Shown here piece after piece: positions 42,989-51,286 of a stretch of DNA of 64,000 bases. The position numbers were made by a program, and so were the translations under genes. The stretch covers positions 124,001-188,000 of the forward strand of contig JAEUIU010000002.1 in the NCBI GenBank assembly GCA_016795065.1, written 5' to 3'. The notes below the pieces were generated by a model. The model searched no databases and had not been told where the DNA came from. It saw only the letters and a program-made list of their open reading frames with translations. The number at the start of each line of letters is the position of its first letter. Positions within the stretch are counted from its first letter, which is position 1. This DNA comes from Phycisphaerae bacterium. Lineage in GTDB: Bacteria > Planctomycetota > Phycisphaerae > Phycisphaerales > SM1A02.

Positions 42989-44020
42989 ATGCGAGAGAAC
43001 GTCCGCAACTTCTCGATCGGGATCGTCAGTGCCACCGCGCTGGGCGGATTGGCATTCCTGCTGTTGAAATTCGGCGAATTGACCGGATTTCTGGAGCAAC
43101 GAACCCCTGTTTTGGTCGCCCTCAATGCGGCCGGGGGGCTTCGAGAAGGGAGCTTGGTCACGTTGCACGGGGTTCCCGTTGGGCTTGTCGAGGCGATCGG
43201 TTTCTCCTCCGACGATGCCGCTTTCCCCGTCCGTGTTCAAATCCTGGTCGATCGCGACACCCCCATTCCAATCTCCTCAGCGCCCGTCGTGGAGTCTTCC
43301 TTGCTGGGCTCCGGCGCCAAGCTGGAGTTGCATGCAGGCTCGACACTTCCGGGAACCTCGGCGTACCCGATCGATCGGGTACCCCTTCTCAAGGGGAGCT
43401 TCCAGCCCTTTGACGTCAAGATCATTGCCGCCGTCGATGAGCGATTGGGATCCCTTCGCACCTCGCTGGAAGAGTCGCTCGCTGATTTCCGCACCTTTGC
43501 CACCACCTACACGGCGATTGGGCGAAACATCAACGACCTGATCAAGCCAGTCGATCCGGCCTCGCCGGACGCGGAAGGGAATCTTCGAACCACCGTCGCA
43601 CGCCTCAACCAGGCGCTGACGGACGCCCGAGACGCGATCCGTCTTGCCCGCGAATGGCTCAACGACGATGCCCTGCGTGCCAACGTTCGGATGGCCGTCG
43701 ACAACGCCAACGAGCTCCTCCTGCGGGCAACGGACGCGATGAACGCAATCAACGGATTCGCCACCAATCTCGATGCCGATCGCTCGGTCCTGGTGGCACG
43801 ATTGACCCCAGTGTTCGATGAGGCCCGGGGAGCGATGAGCGACGTCCGTCGACTCCTGAACGTCGCGACGACCGGCGACGGGACGATCGGACGGCTCCTC
43901 AACGACCCTGCCCTGTACAAAGATCTCAGCGAGAGTGCCTGCCACCTGACGGCTACCCTCGACGCGCTCCAAGCCGTCGCGGAGAAGCTCAAGGCCGAAG
44001 GCATCATCCTCCAGTTTTGA
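42989..44020 (+). CDS. MCE-domain (MlaD-like) lipid-transport protein
   Basis: 343 residues from ATG 42989. One N-terminal membrane helix (FSIGIVSATALGGLAFLLLKF) precedes the MCE domain (about 35-125): VLVALNAAGGLREGSLVTLHGVPVGLVEAIGF, with ESSLLGSGAKLELHAG near its end. The remainder is amphipathic helix (about 150-340), as in MCE proteins that form a hydrophobic tunnel or needle across the periplasm. It would work with the ABC ATPase at 40881 to move lipids. Unusually, an antisense gene separates the two and no permease is adjacent. Confidence 0.88.
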   Translation: MRENVRNFSIGIVSATALGGLAFLLLKFGELTGFLEQRTPVLVALNAAGGLREGSLVTLHGVPVGLVEAIGFSSDDAAFPVRVQILVDRDTPIPISSAPVVESSLLGSGAKLELHAGSTLPGTSAYPIDRVPLLKGSFQPFDVKIIAAVDERLGSLRTSLEESLADFRTFATTYTAIGRNINDLIKPVDPASPDAEGNLRTTVARLNQALTDARDAIRLAREWLNDDALRANVRMAVDNANELLLRATDAMNAINGFATNLDADRSVLVARLTPVFDEARGAMSDVRRLLNVATTGDGTIGRLLNDPALYKDLSESACHLTATLDALQAVAEKLKAEGIILQF

Positions 44021-44043
44021 GGCGAATCCACCTCTCCTTTCCG

Positions 44044-44049
44044 TACAAT
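44044..44049 (+). promoter_or_regulatory. -10-like box TACAAT before the ECF sigma gene
   Basis: TACAAT ends seven bases before the ATG at 44057, only 23 bp past the MCE stop. It is close to a consensus -10 and predicts a leaderless transcript. Confidence 0.5.
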
Positions 44050-44056
44050 CCGAGGC

Positions 44057-44689
44057 ATGCCGGACCCGGAGCGACCCTCCATACCTAACCAAGCCGAGCC
44101 GCAGCAAACCACCGCCCTTCTTCGCCGACTTCGAGCGGATGGCAGCCAGAGCGAGGATGAGCGGGCGGATGCGGCGCGGCAACTCCTCCATTTCCTGTAT
44201 GGGGAGTTGCGCGCACTGGCCGGTTCCTTCTTCCGAGGTCAAGCCGCGTCCCACACGCTCCAACCGACCGCACTGGTCCATGAGGCGTGGCTTCGCATGA
44301 TCGACAGCACCTCGATGGACGTACGGGATCGAGCCCACTTCCTGGCATTGGCCGGCACCGCCATGCGGCACATTCTGGTCGACCACGCTCGGGCCAAGTC
44401 GGCAGCGAAGCGCGGTGGGGCTCGCGAACGGGTCCAGATCGAGACGGATTGGGGCCATCTGGAGCCCGCGAGCGGCGAGGATCCCGCGGACGTCGTCGCC
44501 CTTGACGATGCGCTCTCCCGGCTCGCAGAGCTGGATGGACGTCAGGCACGCATCGTCGAGATGCGCGTCTTCGCGGGCATGACGGTGGACGAGACGGCCG
44601 AGGCGCTGGGCGTCTCGCCGCGAACCGTCGACCTGGACTGGCGCATGGCCAGGGCGTGGCTCTCGCGCGAACTGAACGCCCAGGACTGA
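44057..44689 (+). CDS. ECF-family RNA polymerase sigma factor (TIGR02999-like)
   Basis: 210 residues. The sigma2 region is ADAARQLLHFLYGELRALAGSFFRGQAASHTLQPTALVHEAWLRMID, and the sigma4 HTH is IVEMRVFAGMTVDETAEALGVSPRTVDLDWRMARAWLSRELN. The ALVHEAWLR and FLALAGTAMRHILVDHARAKSAAKRGG phrases are typical of the sigma group expanded in planctomycetes and acidobacteria, often tied to surface or signalling functions through kinases. No anti-sigma gene is adjacent. The lipoprotein/PhoD/papain-like trio downstream is a possible target. Confidence 0.9.
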   Translation: MPDPERPSIPNQAEPQQTTALLRRLRADGSQSEDERADAARQLLHFLYGELRALAGSFFRGQAASHTLQPTALVHEAWLRMIDSTSMDVRDRAHFLALAGTAMRHILVDHARAKSAAKRGGARERVQIETDWGHLEPASGEDPADVVALDDALSRLAELDGRQARIVEMRVFAGMTVDETAEALGVSPRTVDLDWRMARAWLSRELNAQD

Positions 44690-44692
44690 ACA

Positions 44693-44707
44693 GCTAACGA
44701 TTCGTTC
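44693..44707 (-). repeat. 15-mer GAACGAATCGTTAGC, copy 2
   Basis: On the minus strand, starting four bases after the ECF sigma stop; identical to 23553-23567. Both copies mark gene 3' ends. Confidence 0.6.
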
Positions 44708-44883
44708 GGTGCCGATCGCTGGCTCCCATTGACCGAGTATGGCAGACTCGCTTTCGCGATCGCCACATGTCTCTTTCGCACTTTCGCGCGTGCACAGATC
44801 GCTTCGTTTACGGTGAATGCTCAGGCGACCCTTCGCAATGACGTGTCGTTTCCTCACGCGCCGACCTACCTCTAGGAGCCCCC

Positions 44884-45993
44884 GTGCGACATCACCAATG
44901 GACCAGGACCTTTGGGACCGGCGAACGCTGCGTGCGATGCCGCCTTCCCATGCTTCGCGCTTCTCTCGTCGCTTCGGCCATGGTGTTCGCCATCATTGCC
45001 CCCGGTTGTGACTCTCTCGCCCGTTCGCAAGGGAAGTTCCCGGTGGCAAGCGCCTTTGGGCCAACGGCCATTGCAGCCTATGGCGAGCCATCGGATCCGC
45101 GCCTCTACGCGACGCCCATGGACGTTCGGGACGGAAAGCCTGTTCCGCTGGTGCGAATCGCCTATCGCTCGCCATGGGATGGCGACGTGATCAACACGCC
45201 CGATGCCAAGACCGGCTGGTCGGCCGAGAGCTACTACATGGTGATCGACGTGACGAATGCCATCAAGCATCCGTCCTTCGGCACGTCGACGCCGGCCGAA
45301 TACCGAGCGAAGCTCGCCCTCATCGCCGAGATGCTCCTGACCGCCGCCGATTGGAATGGTGAGGTCTATTGGCGTCATCTCACCACGTTCCTTGAAACCT
45401 ACGACGCGCTGGACGCCGCGGCCCGCGCCGCGTTCGGGGCGTCCATTGCCGGGGCGTTCATCTCGCCGGTGCTCGGCGCTTCACTCGCTGGCGGCGCTCT
45501 CCTGGTCGACACCTTCGTCGGCGAGTACACCAGCAATCTCAATGTCGACGAGTACGCAGCGCTGCGAGACGCGGCGTCGACCTATCGACAGAAGCTCAAG
45601 GGCGAGATCCTGCAGTCGATCGAGGCAGCGAGGCCCGGCAGCACCGCGTTCAATACCGTCCTGCACAAGTCCTACGACTATGCCTTCACCTACTCGATCA
45701 AGGGAGCCATTCACGCTGCCCAGCAGCAGAATGCCCAACTGAAGAACCTGCTCATTTCTGGCGAGTCCTCCTGGAAGCAGTACTTCAAGGACGAGATCGA
45801 CGGGCACCTCAAGCAGAAGCTGCGCGAGAATCCCAGCTCGGGTCACCTTGAGGGCCTCAAGAAGGAGATGCAAAGCGAGGATCGCCAACGGCTCAATGAG
45901 ATGGAAGCGTCAGAACGGGAAAGCGCCCGCCAGCCGTCTCCGCTGCCTCCCGACGCGACCCCGCCCGTTGGCTCGCCCTCTGACGACGCATGA
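44884..45993 (+). CDS. Hypothetical lipoprotein
   Basis: 369 residues from GTG 44884, supported by AGGAG five bases upstream; Met23 (44950) is an alternative. The hydrophobic core VASAMVFAIIAPGC gives a lipobox. The body has a middle hydrophobic Ala/Gly-rich stretch (FGASIAGAFISPVLGASLAGGALLVDTFVG) that could insert into a membrane or form an amphipathic pore-like hairpin. Its C-terminus is coiled coil (about 300-345) with an acidic/Pro-rich tail. I do not recognise the family. Its stop overlaps the PhoD-like start (ATGA), and a papain-like gene follows, so the three form one probable operon behind the ECF sigma gene. Confidence 0.7.
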   Translation: MRHHQWTRTFGTGERCVRCRLPMLRASLVASAMVFAIIAPGCDSLARSQGKFPVASAFGPTAIAAYGEPSDPRLYATPMDVRDGKPVPLVRIAYRSPWDGDVINTPDAKTGWSAESYYMVIDVTNAIKHPSFGTSTPAEYRAKLALIAEMLLTAADWNGEVYWRHLTTFLETYDALDAAARAAFGASIAGAFISPVLGASLAGGALLVDTFVGEYTSNLNVDEYAALRDAASTYRQKLKGEILQSIEAARPGSTAFNTVLHKSYDYAFTYSIKGAIHAAQQQNAQLKNLLISGESSWKQYFKDEIDGHLKQKLRENPSSGHLEGLKKEMQSEDRQRLNEMEASERESARQPSPLPPDATPPVGSPSDDA

Positions 45994-47411
45994 TGCTCGT
46001 CCCAGGCCATCTCTCCGACTCGCACCTCTCGGCGTGGATGCTTCTCCCCCCGGGCGCCTCCGCCCCGAACCTCCGGGCCCGGGCTTTGGCCACCCAAGCG
46101 GTCGTCGACGCCACGCTTGGTCCGCCTCGAACGCTCCCCGAGTCGCTCTCGGGCTGGCGCTGGCACGTCGCGATGTTCACGGGGCTGACTGGCGATCGGG
46201 AGTACGTGATCGAATCACTGCAACCCGGCGCCGCCTGGAAGGACGAGTGTGTCGCCCGAACGTTGCCGTCGGCGCTTCCCGCCGAGGGCCTGACCTTCGC
46301 GATCGGTTCCTGTTTCTACAAGGAGAACGATCAGGGCGTCGGCGCTGCGTTTCGTCGCTTGGCCAGTTCGCATCGCCCTCGCTTCAAGCTTCTCCTTGGA
46401 GACCAGGTCTACGCCGACGTCCCTTGGCACGCAGGCTCACCGATGGATCGCATGCGGCGAGACTACTTCGAACGGTATCTGGAGTACTGGCGTCATGGTT
46501 CCTATGCGGGGTGGCTGCAGTCGACGCCGAACATGACCACCTTCGACGACCATGAGTACTGGAACAACTTCCCGGAGCGAGCCATCTGGCTGAGCCGTTC
46601 GTCCGCCGCGAACGCGCCGCTGACCCGGGCGGCAGCGCTCGAGGCCCTCGAGACATTTCAGATCCCGCTCAATCCGCCCTCGCCAAGACATCAGACCTGG
46701 TACTCCTTCGAGGCGGCAGGCCTTCCCTTCATGGTCGCCGACGTGCGCTCCTGGCGCGACGCCTTCGGGACGACGGCACAGCCGGGCTTTCTCGGGGCGG
46801 GCAGACAACTCGCCGACATCGAGCGTTGGTGTTCCAGCTTGCGCACGCCGGGAGTGCTCGTCCTCGGCCAGCCGCTTCTCCAGAGTCCCGCGGGGTCCTT
46901 CCAGAGTCGCATCGCTGATGCGGCCCTGGCCGACTTCCCCGAGCAATACGCGGCACTGTGGCGTGCCATCGCCAGAGCCCCTTGGGACGTCCTTGTCCTC
47001 AGCGGCGACATCCATTGCGGCCGACTCGCCGTCGCCAGTTGCCTCGTGGACGGCCGGGTGCGCGACATCCACGAGTTCATCGCCTCACCCTTGAGTCTCG
47101 TAGCGAGCATGCCATTTGGCGGATCGGGAAGTCGGGGATCGTTTGAAGCGATCCTCCCCACGAGGGTTGACATCGCCGTCACCCCCGCCGAGCGGATCGG
47201 TCCGGTGGTCTATGAAACGAAGGGCGGAACCTGCCGCGACAACGTCGGCCTCATCACCGTGGCGCCCGATCCGAACCAGCCGCCCTCCTCTCGCGGCGTC
47301 GAGGTGCACTGCCGGTTGATCGACATCGCGACCGGCTCGATTGCCGAGGCGGAAGATGGTCCGCACGGCGCTCGTTGCGACTGGACCTACAAACTGCGAC
47401 GTCGATTCTGA
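45990..47411 (+). CDS. PhoD-like metallophosphatase
   Basis: 473 residues. The metal-site motifs of the PhoD/DUF2183-type calcineurin-like family are visible: FAIGSCF, LLLGDQVYAD, TFDDHEYWNN and VLSGDIHCGRLA. PhoD enzymes hydrolyse phosphomono- or diesters, often of cell-wall teichoic acids or nucleotides. No Tat or Sec signal is present; the N-terminus runs straight into a beta-rich domain (residues 1-95), unlike most exported PhoD proteins. Coupled by ATGA overlap to the preceding lipoprotein. Confidence 0.82.
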   Translation: MMLVPGHLSDSHLSAWMLLPPGASAPNLRARALATQAVVDATLGPPRTLPESLSGWRWHVAMFTGLTGDREYVIESLQPGAAWKDECVARTLPSALPAEGLTFAIGSCFYKENDQGVGAAFRRLASSHRPRFKLLLGDQVYADVPWHAGSPMDRMRRDYFERYLEYWRHGSYAGWLQSTPNMTTFDDHEYWNNFPERAIWLSRSSAANAPLTRAAALEALETFQIPLNPPSPRHQTWYSFEAAGLPFMVADVRSWRDAFGTTAQPGFLGAGRQLADIERWCSSLRTPGVLVLGQPLLQSPAGSFQSRIADAALADFPEQYAALWRAIARAPWDVLVLSGDIHCGRLAVASCLVDGRVRDIHEFIASPLSLVASMPFGGSGSRGSFEAILPTRVDIAVTPAERIGPVVYETKGGTCRDNVGLITVAPDPNQPPSSRGVEVHCRLIDIATGSIAEAEDGPHGARCDWTYKLRRRF

Positions 47412-47468
47412 TGTCATCCACACCCGGCGCCGCCTCGCGCGGCCCCCGCCCTTCCGACGGAAGTTCCC

Positions 47469-48383
47469 ATGCGAAGCTCCAACGCGTTTCAGTTCTCGAT
47501 CGCTCCCGTGGCTCCTGCCGCTTCCGACGTCGCACCCACCGGCGGCGACAATCTCGCCTTCCTCAAGGTGCTGGCGGAGGAACTCACCAAGGAGGAACGT
47601 CGGCTCGCCCCGAAGAGCCCAACGCGGGCACGCCGAGCCACCACGCGAGCGAAAGCAACGCCCGACGCCGCTCGTCCCCTGACCTTGGATGGTGGACGCG
47701 CTGCGGTTCTCCTGGTGGGCGGGAGCGACGTCTTCTCGCGCCACCTTCGGCAGGCTCAGGCGATCGTGCGCTGGGATCGCGAGGCGAGTCACTGGTCGCA
47801 CGCTCTCCTTCTTGTGGATCCCATCACCAACGATGCCCCGATCGCGTCCGCCCGCATCCTCGAGTGCTCGATCACGCATCCGGAATCGACGCTTGAACCG
47901 AACGGCTTACCCATGCCCTCGCTCAACGGCGTTCGCCTCGGCACGCTCGGCCAATATGCCTCGACGGCGGCGTGGCCCCATATGGCGCTCCTGGCATTCG
48001 CCCTTCCCGCTGGCGAACACGCCCGCATCGTGGAACGTGCCTCGATGCCCAACCTCGATCGGGCCCGCTATCCGTTGTGGGACCTCTTGGGTATGTGGCG
48101 CGCCTATGCCTGGGGCCTCGGCACAGTGACCAATCCGCTTCTCGAGGGACGGGCGATGCCATCGGCAGCCTTCTGTGACTTCGCCTACGAGGCCGCCCAC
48201 ATCGATCTCATTCCGGCCGCGGAAGAGCGCACTACCTGCCCCGAGTACCTGTGGAATGCCGGCCGGTGGTGGCAGCGACAGTATGCCGAGCAGGGTCGAC
48301 CAGTCCATCTCTGGCATCGCCTCGGCAACGACCAGCATCGCAAGTCGGGCGATACGCCGAACCAGATTGATCTTGCAGGCTGA
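47469..48383 (+). CDS. Probable permuted papain-like (NlpC/P60-related) hydrolase
   Basis: 304 residues, with GGAAG five bases before the ATG. After a basic linker (about 45-65), residues 80-240 show a His-first, Cys-last order: SHWSHALLLVD (His108/His111), ILECSI (Glu132), and later PSAAFCDFAYEAA (Cys236). This matches circularly permuted papain folds of the YaeF/YiiX type, which cleave peptide or lipid bonds. The domain order is seen; the catalytic assignment is inferred. It has no signal peptide. Third gene of the lipoprotein-PhoD-papain trio. Confidence 0.6.
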   Translation: MRSSNAFQFSIAPVAPAASDVAPTGGDNLAFLKVLAEELTKEERRLAPKSPTRARRATTRAKATPDAARPLTLDGGRAAVLLVGGSDVFSRHLRQAQAIVRWDREASHWSHALLLVDPITNDAPIASARILECSITHPESTLEPNGLPMPSLNGVRLGTLGQYASTAAWPHMALLAFALPAGEHARIVERASMPNLDRARYPLWDLLGMWRAYAWGLGTVTNPLLEGRAMPSAAFCDFAYEAAHIDLIPAAEERTTCPEYLWNAGRWWQRQYAEQGRPVHLWHRLGNDQHRKSGDTPNQIDLAG

Positions 48384-48424
48384 TGTCGTACGCGAGAATC
48401 CCTCGCCACGGCTCGCTCAAAAAC

Positions 48425-48460
48425 TGCCAAGGAGCCCGACGATGGTCGGACTCCTTGGCA
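48425..48460 (-). terminator. Intrinsic terminator of the OmpA-like gene
   Basis: A 10-bp perfect stem TGCCAAGGAG/CTCCTTGGCA (48425-48434 with 48451-48460), one mismatch, then CCGAC/GTCGG and loop GATG. On the minus strand the hairpin is followed by GTTTTTG. It begins about 90 bp past the OmpA stop. The clearest textbook terminator in the window, placed between convergent genes. Confidence 0.85.
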
Positions 48461-48547
48461 TGATCGAGTCAGCCATGCCGCAGGCGTCGTGCGCGGCGAT
48501 CGACCGAGAAGCGGTCGGGGCCGGGCGTTGCTGCGCTGGGTTTGGAC

Positions 48548-49273
48548 TTACTGGGCGTCGACGATCGCGAGCTCGACGCGTCGCGATTCCTTCTTCGAGT
48601 TCTTCGGGTCGGTCGCGCCGTAGCTAACGTAACGGAACTGCGACTCGGAGAAGCCCTTCGTGCCGAGGTACTTGCCGACGGCGCGAGCTCGCTCGTACGC
48701 GAGTTCCCAGTTGTCGGCCCACTTGCTCTTCTTGATCGGATCGACGTCGGTGAAACCCTCCACCGAGATTCGCTTGCTCGGGTAGCTGTTCTTGATGCTC
48801 TTCGCGACGGCATCCAAGGTCTTCTTGGCGTCGGTCTTGAGCACCGCCTTGCCGCTGTCGAAAAGGACATCGCCCGGGACGTCGATGATGACGGTGTTTC
48901 CTTCGGCTCGGGCAGTCACGCCCGCCGGAAGGTCCTTGGGCAGTTCGGGACCGCCGCCGGCGCCCGAGCCAGCTCCCGGATTCGCTGCGGCGGCGTCGGC
49001 CGCGGCGCGAAGTCGGGCATTCTCTTCCTCAAGCGCCCGACGCGAGGTCTCGCTGCCGTCGAGAGCGCCCTTGGTGGTGTCGATCTCCGACTGGAGCTGG
49101 GCGTTCTTGTCCTTCAGGATCGCGTTCTCGTCCTTCTCCTTGTTGTTGCAGCCGGTGAGGAACACGGCGGCGCCGACAAGCAAGCCGGCAAGGCGAAGGG
49201 AAGAACGAAGGCGAGACGATGGGCTGGTTATCGTGTGCATCGGAAGCATCGGAAGCAATTGGGGCGTGGGCAT
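48548..49273 (-). CDS. OmpA-family lipoprotein with coiled coil
   Basis: 241 residues from ATG 49273, with AAAGGA about twelve bases upstream. Signal peptide with lipobox at Cys42 (AVFLTGC). A short coiled coil (about 44-85: ILKDKNAQLQSEIDTTKGAL) leads to a Gly/Ala linker. The peptidoglycan-binding OmpA C-terminal domain (about 110-240) contains VLFDSGKAVLKTDAKKTLDAVAKSI and ISVEGFTDVDPIKKSKWADNWELAYERARAVGKYL. It likely tethers the outer membrane to the cell wall, like Pal. Its gene is followed by an intrinsic terminator. Confidence 0.9.
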   Translation of the reverse strand: MPTPQLLPMLPMHTITSPSSRLRSSLRLAGLLVGAAVFLTGCNNKEKDENAILKDKNAQLQSEIDTTKGALDGSETSRRALEEENARLRAAADAAAANPGAGSGAGGGPELPKDLPAGVTARAEGNTVIIDVPGDVLFDSGKAVLKTDAKKTLDAVAKSIKNSYPSKRISVEGFTDVDPIKKSKWADNWELAYERARAVGKYLGTKGFSESQFRYVSYGATDPKNSKKESRRVELAIVDAQ

Positions 49274-49426
49274 TGGTGCGAGTCCTTTCTCACCGGAAGA
49301 GCCCCTGCGGACCGGACGCTGGAAGGCGCCGCCGAGAGGCATGGAGCGCATTTCATGGTGAGGCGAGGAAAAAGGCAAGCGGGACGCCGCTGGCCCCTTC
49401 GTCCAAACGGGACGGCCGCTCGGGGG

Positions 49427-50803
49427 TTAGAAGCCCGTCTTGATCCGGAACCCCTGCCACGCCGCCGAGAAAACGTCCGCCAGTGTGGGATCGAACGAGC
49501 GGAGGGTCGGTGTCAGGAGCAGGGTCAGGATCGCCGCAAAGGCAAGGTGCGGCCCCAACGGCAGTTCGCGGATGGGGAGTCGTATGAAGGGTCGCACGCA
49601 AAAGGCCAGAAAGGCATACCCAAGCGAGACGGGAAGGCTGAGGGCGAAGGTCCAGACGGCTGCTTTCCAACCCAGCACCATGCCGACGGACGCCAAGAGG
49701 TGGACATCTCCGAGTCCCATGGCCTCACGACCGAAACCGAGCGTGCCCAGGATTCTGACCATCCAGAGGGTCGCTCCGCCGATCAGGAAGCCAAACAGGG
49801 CCGACGCCACCGAGCCAAGCCACACCGGGGGCTGACTCTCCGACCACTGCGAGGCGACCCAGCCGCCGATCAGGCCGCAGGCGATCGTCGGCAAGAGGTA
49901 GACGATCTCGCGAAGGGTCTCGCGGCGGGCGAATGGGTACGACGAACGGGGGTCGTCGGGCTTCACGTAGGCGTCGTAATCGGCGTAGCTGTAGCGAAGG
50001 ACGCCGGTCTTGAGCAGAATCGTGGCGATGAGGAGGCCGAAGCAAGCGCCGAGGGCAACCCCACAGGTCGTCGGTGCGACCTGCTCGATCGGCGGCGTGA
50101 GCAGTCGAGCCCGGCCGGAGACTGGGAAGAAGGGTTGGACCGCCGCTGCAGCCAGCCCGATTCCGCTCATCGTCCAGGTGATCTCGCCGGGAATGATGAA
50201 GTGCCGCGCGTCAATGATGGTCGAGGCGACGAGCCCGGCGACCAGCAACAACACCGCGACAAAGAGCGGCCAGGACCAGGCGAAGCCTTGGGCCTTCCAC
50301 CATGGCAGCACCAGAGCCGAGAGCCACGAGCCATTCCCTCCCGTTGTCGAGTGGTTCCCGGGCAGGATGTAGAAATGCAGGTAGAGGAGGGCGAAGACGA
50401 TGCCGATCGCGGCCTCGATGAGCGGGTACTGGATCGAGATCGGTTGGCGGCAGAAGCGGCACTTTCCCCGCAACAGGAGCCAGCCGAGCACAGGGAGGTT
50501 CTCGCGCCATGTCAGCCGCCCGCCGCAGGTCGGACAGCGGCTCGGCGGCGTCACCACCGAGAGCCCCGCCGGGATGCGATAGACGACCACGTTCAGGAAA
50601 CTGCCGACGCAAGCTCCGAACGCAAAGAGAAAGAGGCAACTGATGAGGCGCCCGACAAACTCCAGCGTCGCGAGCGATCCGCCGTAGGCGGTGAGGTCAA
50701 CGCTCGCCAACCGACTCGCCACGGAGGGAGCCGTAGAGACATCGAGGAAGCCTCCAACGGTCGCCCCCAAGCCGAACAGATGCTGAGCGATCTCAAGAGG
50801 CAC
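49427..50803 (-). CDS. Type IV prepilin peptidase (A24 family)
   Basis: 458 residues from GTG 50803, about 60% longer than PilD. It has the methyltransferase-region zinc site CPTCGG...CRFCRQ. The two catalytic aspartates lie in STIIDARHFIIP and GLGDVHLL. About eight membrane helices, plus an N-terminal helix before FACGSFLN-like GACVGSFLNVVVYRIP. It cleaves leader peptides of type IV pilins and type II secretion pseudopilins. A cytoplasmic loop (about 270-310: DYDAYVKPDDPRSSYPFARRETLRE) is an insertion. No pilin genes are in the window. Confidence 0.92.
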   Translation of the reverse strand: MPLEIAQHLFGLGATVGGFLDVSTAPSVASRLASVDLTAYGGSLATLEFVGRLISCLFLFAFGACVGSFLNVVVYRIPAGLSVVTPPSRCPTCGGRLTWRENLPVLGWLLLRGKCRFCRQPISIQYPLIEAAIGIVFALLYLHFYILPGNHSTTGGNGSWLSALVLPWWKAQGFAWSWPLFVAVLLLVAGLVASTIIDARHFIIPGEITWTMSGIGLAAAAVQPFFPVSGRARLLTPPIEQVAPTTCGVALGACFGLLIATILLKTGVLRYSYADYDAYVKPDDPRSSYPFARRETLREIVYLLPTIACGLIGGWVASQWSESQPPVWLGSVASALFGFLIGGATLWMVRILGTLGFGREAMGLGDVHLLASVGMVLGWKAAVWTFALSLPVSLGYAFLAFCVRPFIRLPIRELPLGPHLAFAAILTLLLTPTLRSFDPTLADVFSAAWQGFRIKTGF

Positions 50804-50899
50804 GGTGTGATGGCAGCCAGGAGCGTGAAGAAGGCGGAGTCAGGTCCGTTCCGTTTCGGGCGTCACGAAGTAACGACGTTGGGTCACGGCGAGGCGGAA

Positions 50900-51277
50900 T
50901 CACGATTCGTCGTCATCCTGGGAGCCATCGCTCCGGCCGGACGCACCGCCCTCGGCGGATCGTTCGAGGTCCGCCAGCGACAGGCGACGGATCTCCTGTT
51001 CAGCGGTGTCGAGAATGCCCTGGCAACGGCGAAGGAGCGCCCGACCACGGCGATACTCATCGAGCGTCTCTTCGAGACCGATCTCGCCATGCTCGACCCG
51101 TTCGATGATCGACTCGAGCCGTTCGAGGGCATCTTCGTACTTGAGGGCGGCGACCTCGCGATCGAGCGGGTCGTCCTTCGGGTCCAGAGGCGTGGCGGGC
51201 GAAGAACCTCGCCCTGCCGCGGAGCTGCGTGACCGCTTGCGCTTCTCGCTCTGCCCGGATTCCTCGTCGGAACTCAT
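50900..51277 (-). CDS. xseB: Exodeoxyribonuclease VII small subunit
   Basis: 125 residues. The family core KYEDALERLESIIERVEHGEIGLEETLDEYRRGRALLRRCQGILDTAEQEI (about 46-96) is a pair of helices that bundle around the large subunit. Disordered Ser/Arg-rich and acidic extensions flank it, making it longer than the usual 70-80 residues. It starts 9 bp after xseA, clearly in one operon. Confidence 0.93.
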   Translation of the reverse strand: MSSDEESGQSEKRKRSRSSAAGRGSSPATPLDPKDDPLDREVAALKYEDALERLESIIERVEHGEIGLEETLDEYRRGRALLRRCQGILDTAEQEIRRLSLADLERSAEGGASGRSDGSQDDDES

Positions 51278-51286
51278 CGCCGCACT

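Noticed and set aside
48542-51232. 896-residue plus-strand open frame
   Set aside because: It lies antisense to the OmpA-like, prepilin peptidase and xseB genes, which have clear motifs. Its composition is charged and low complexity. A typical antisense shadow in high-GC DNA.
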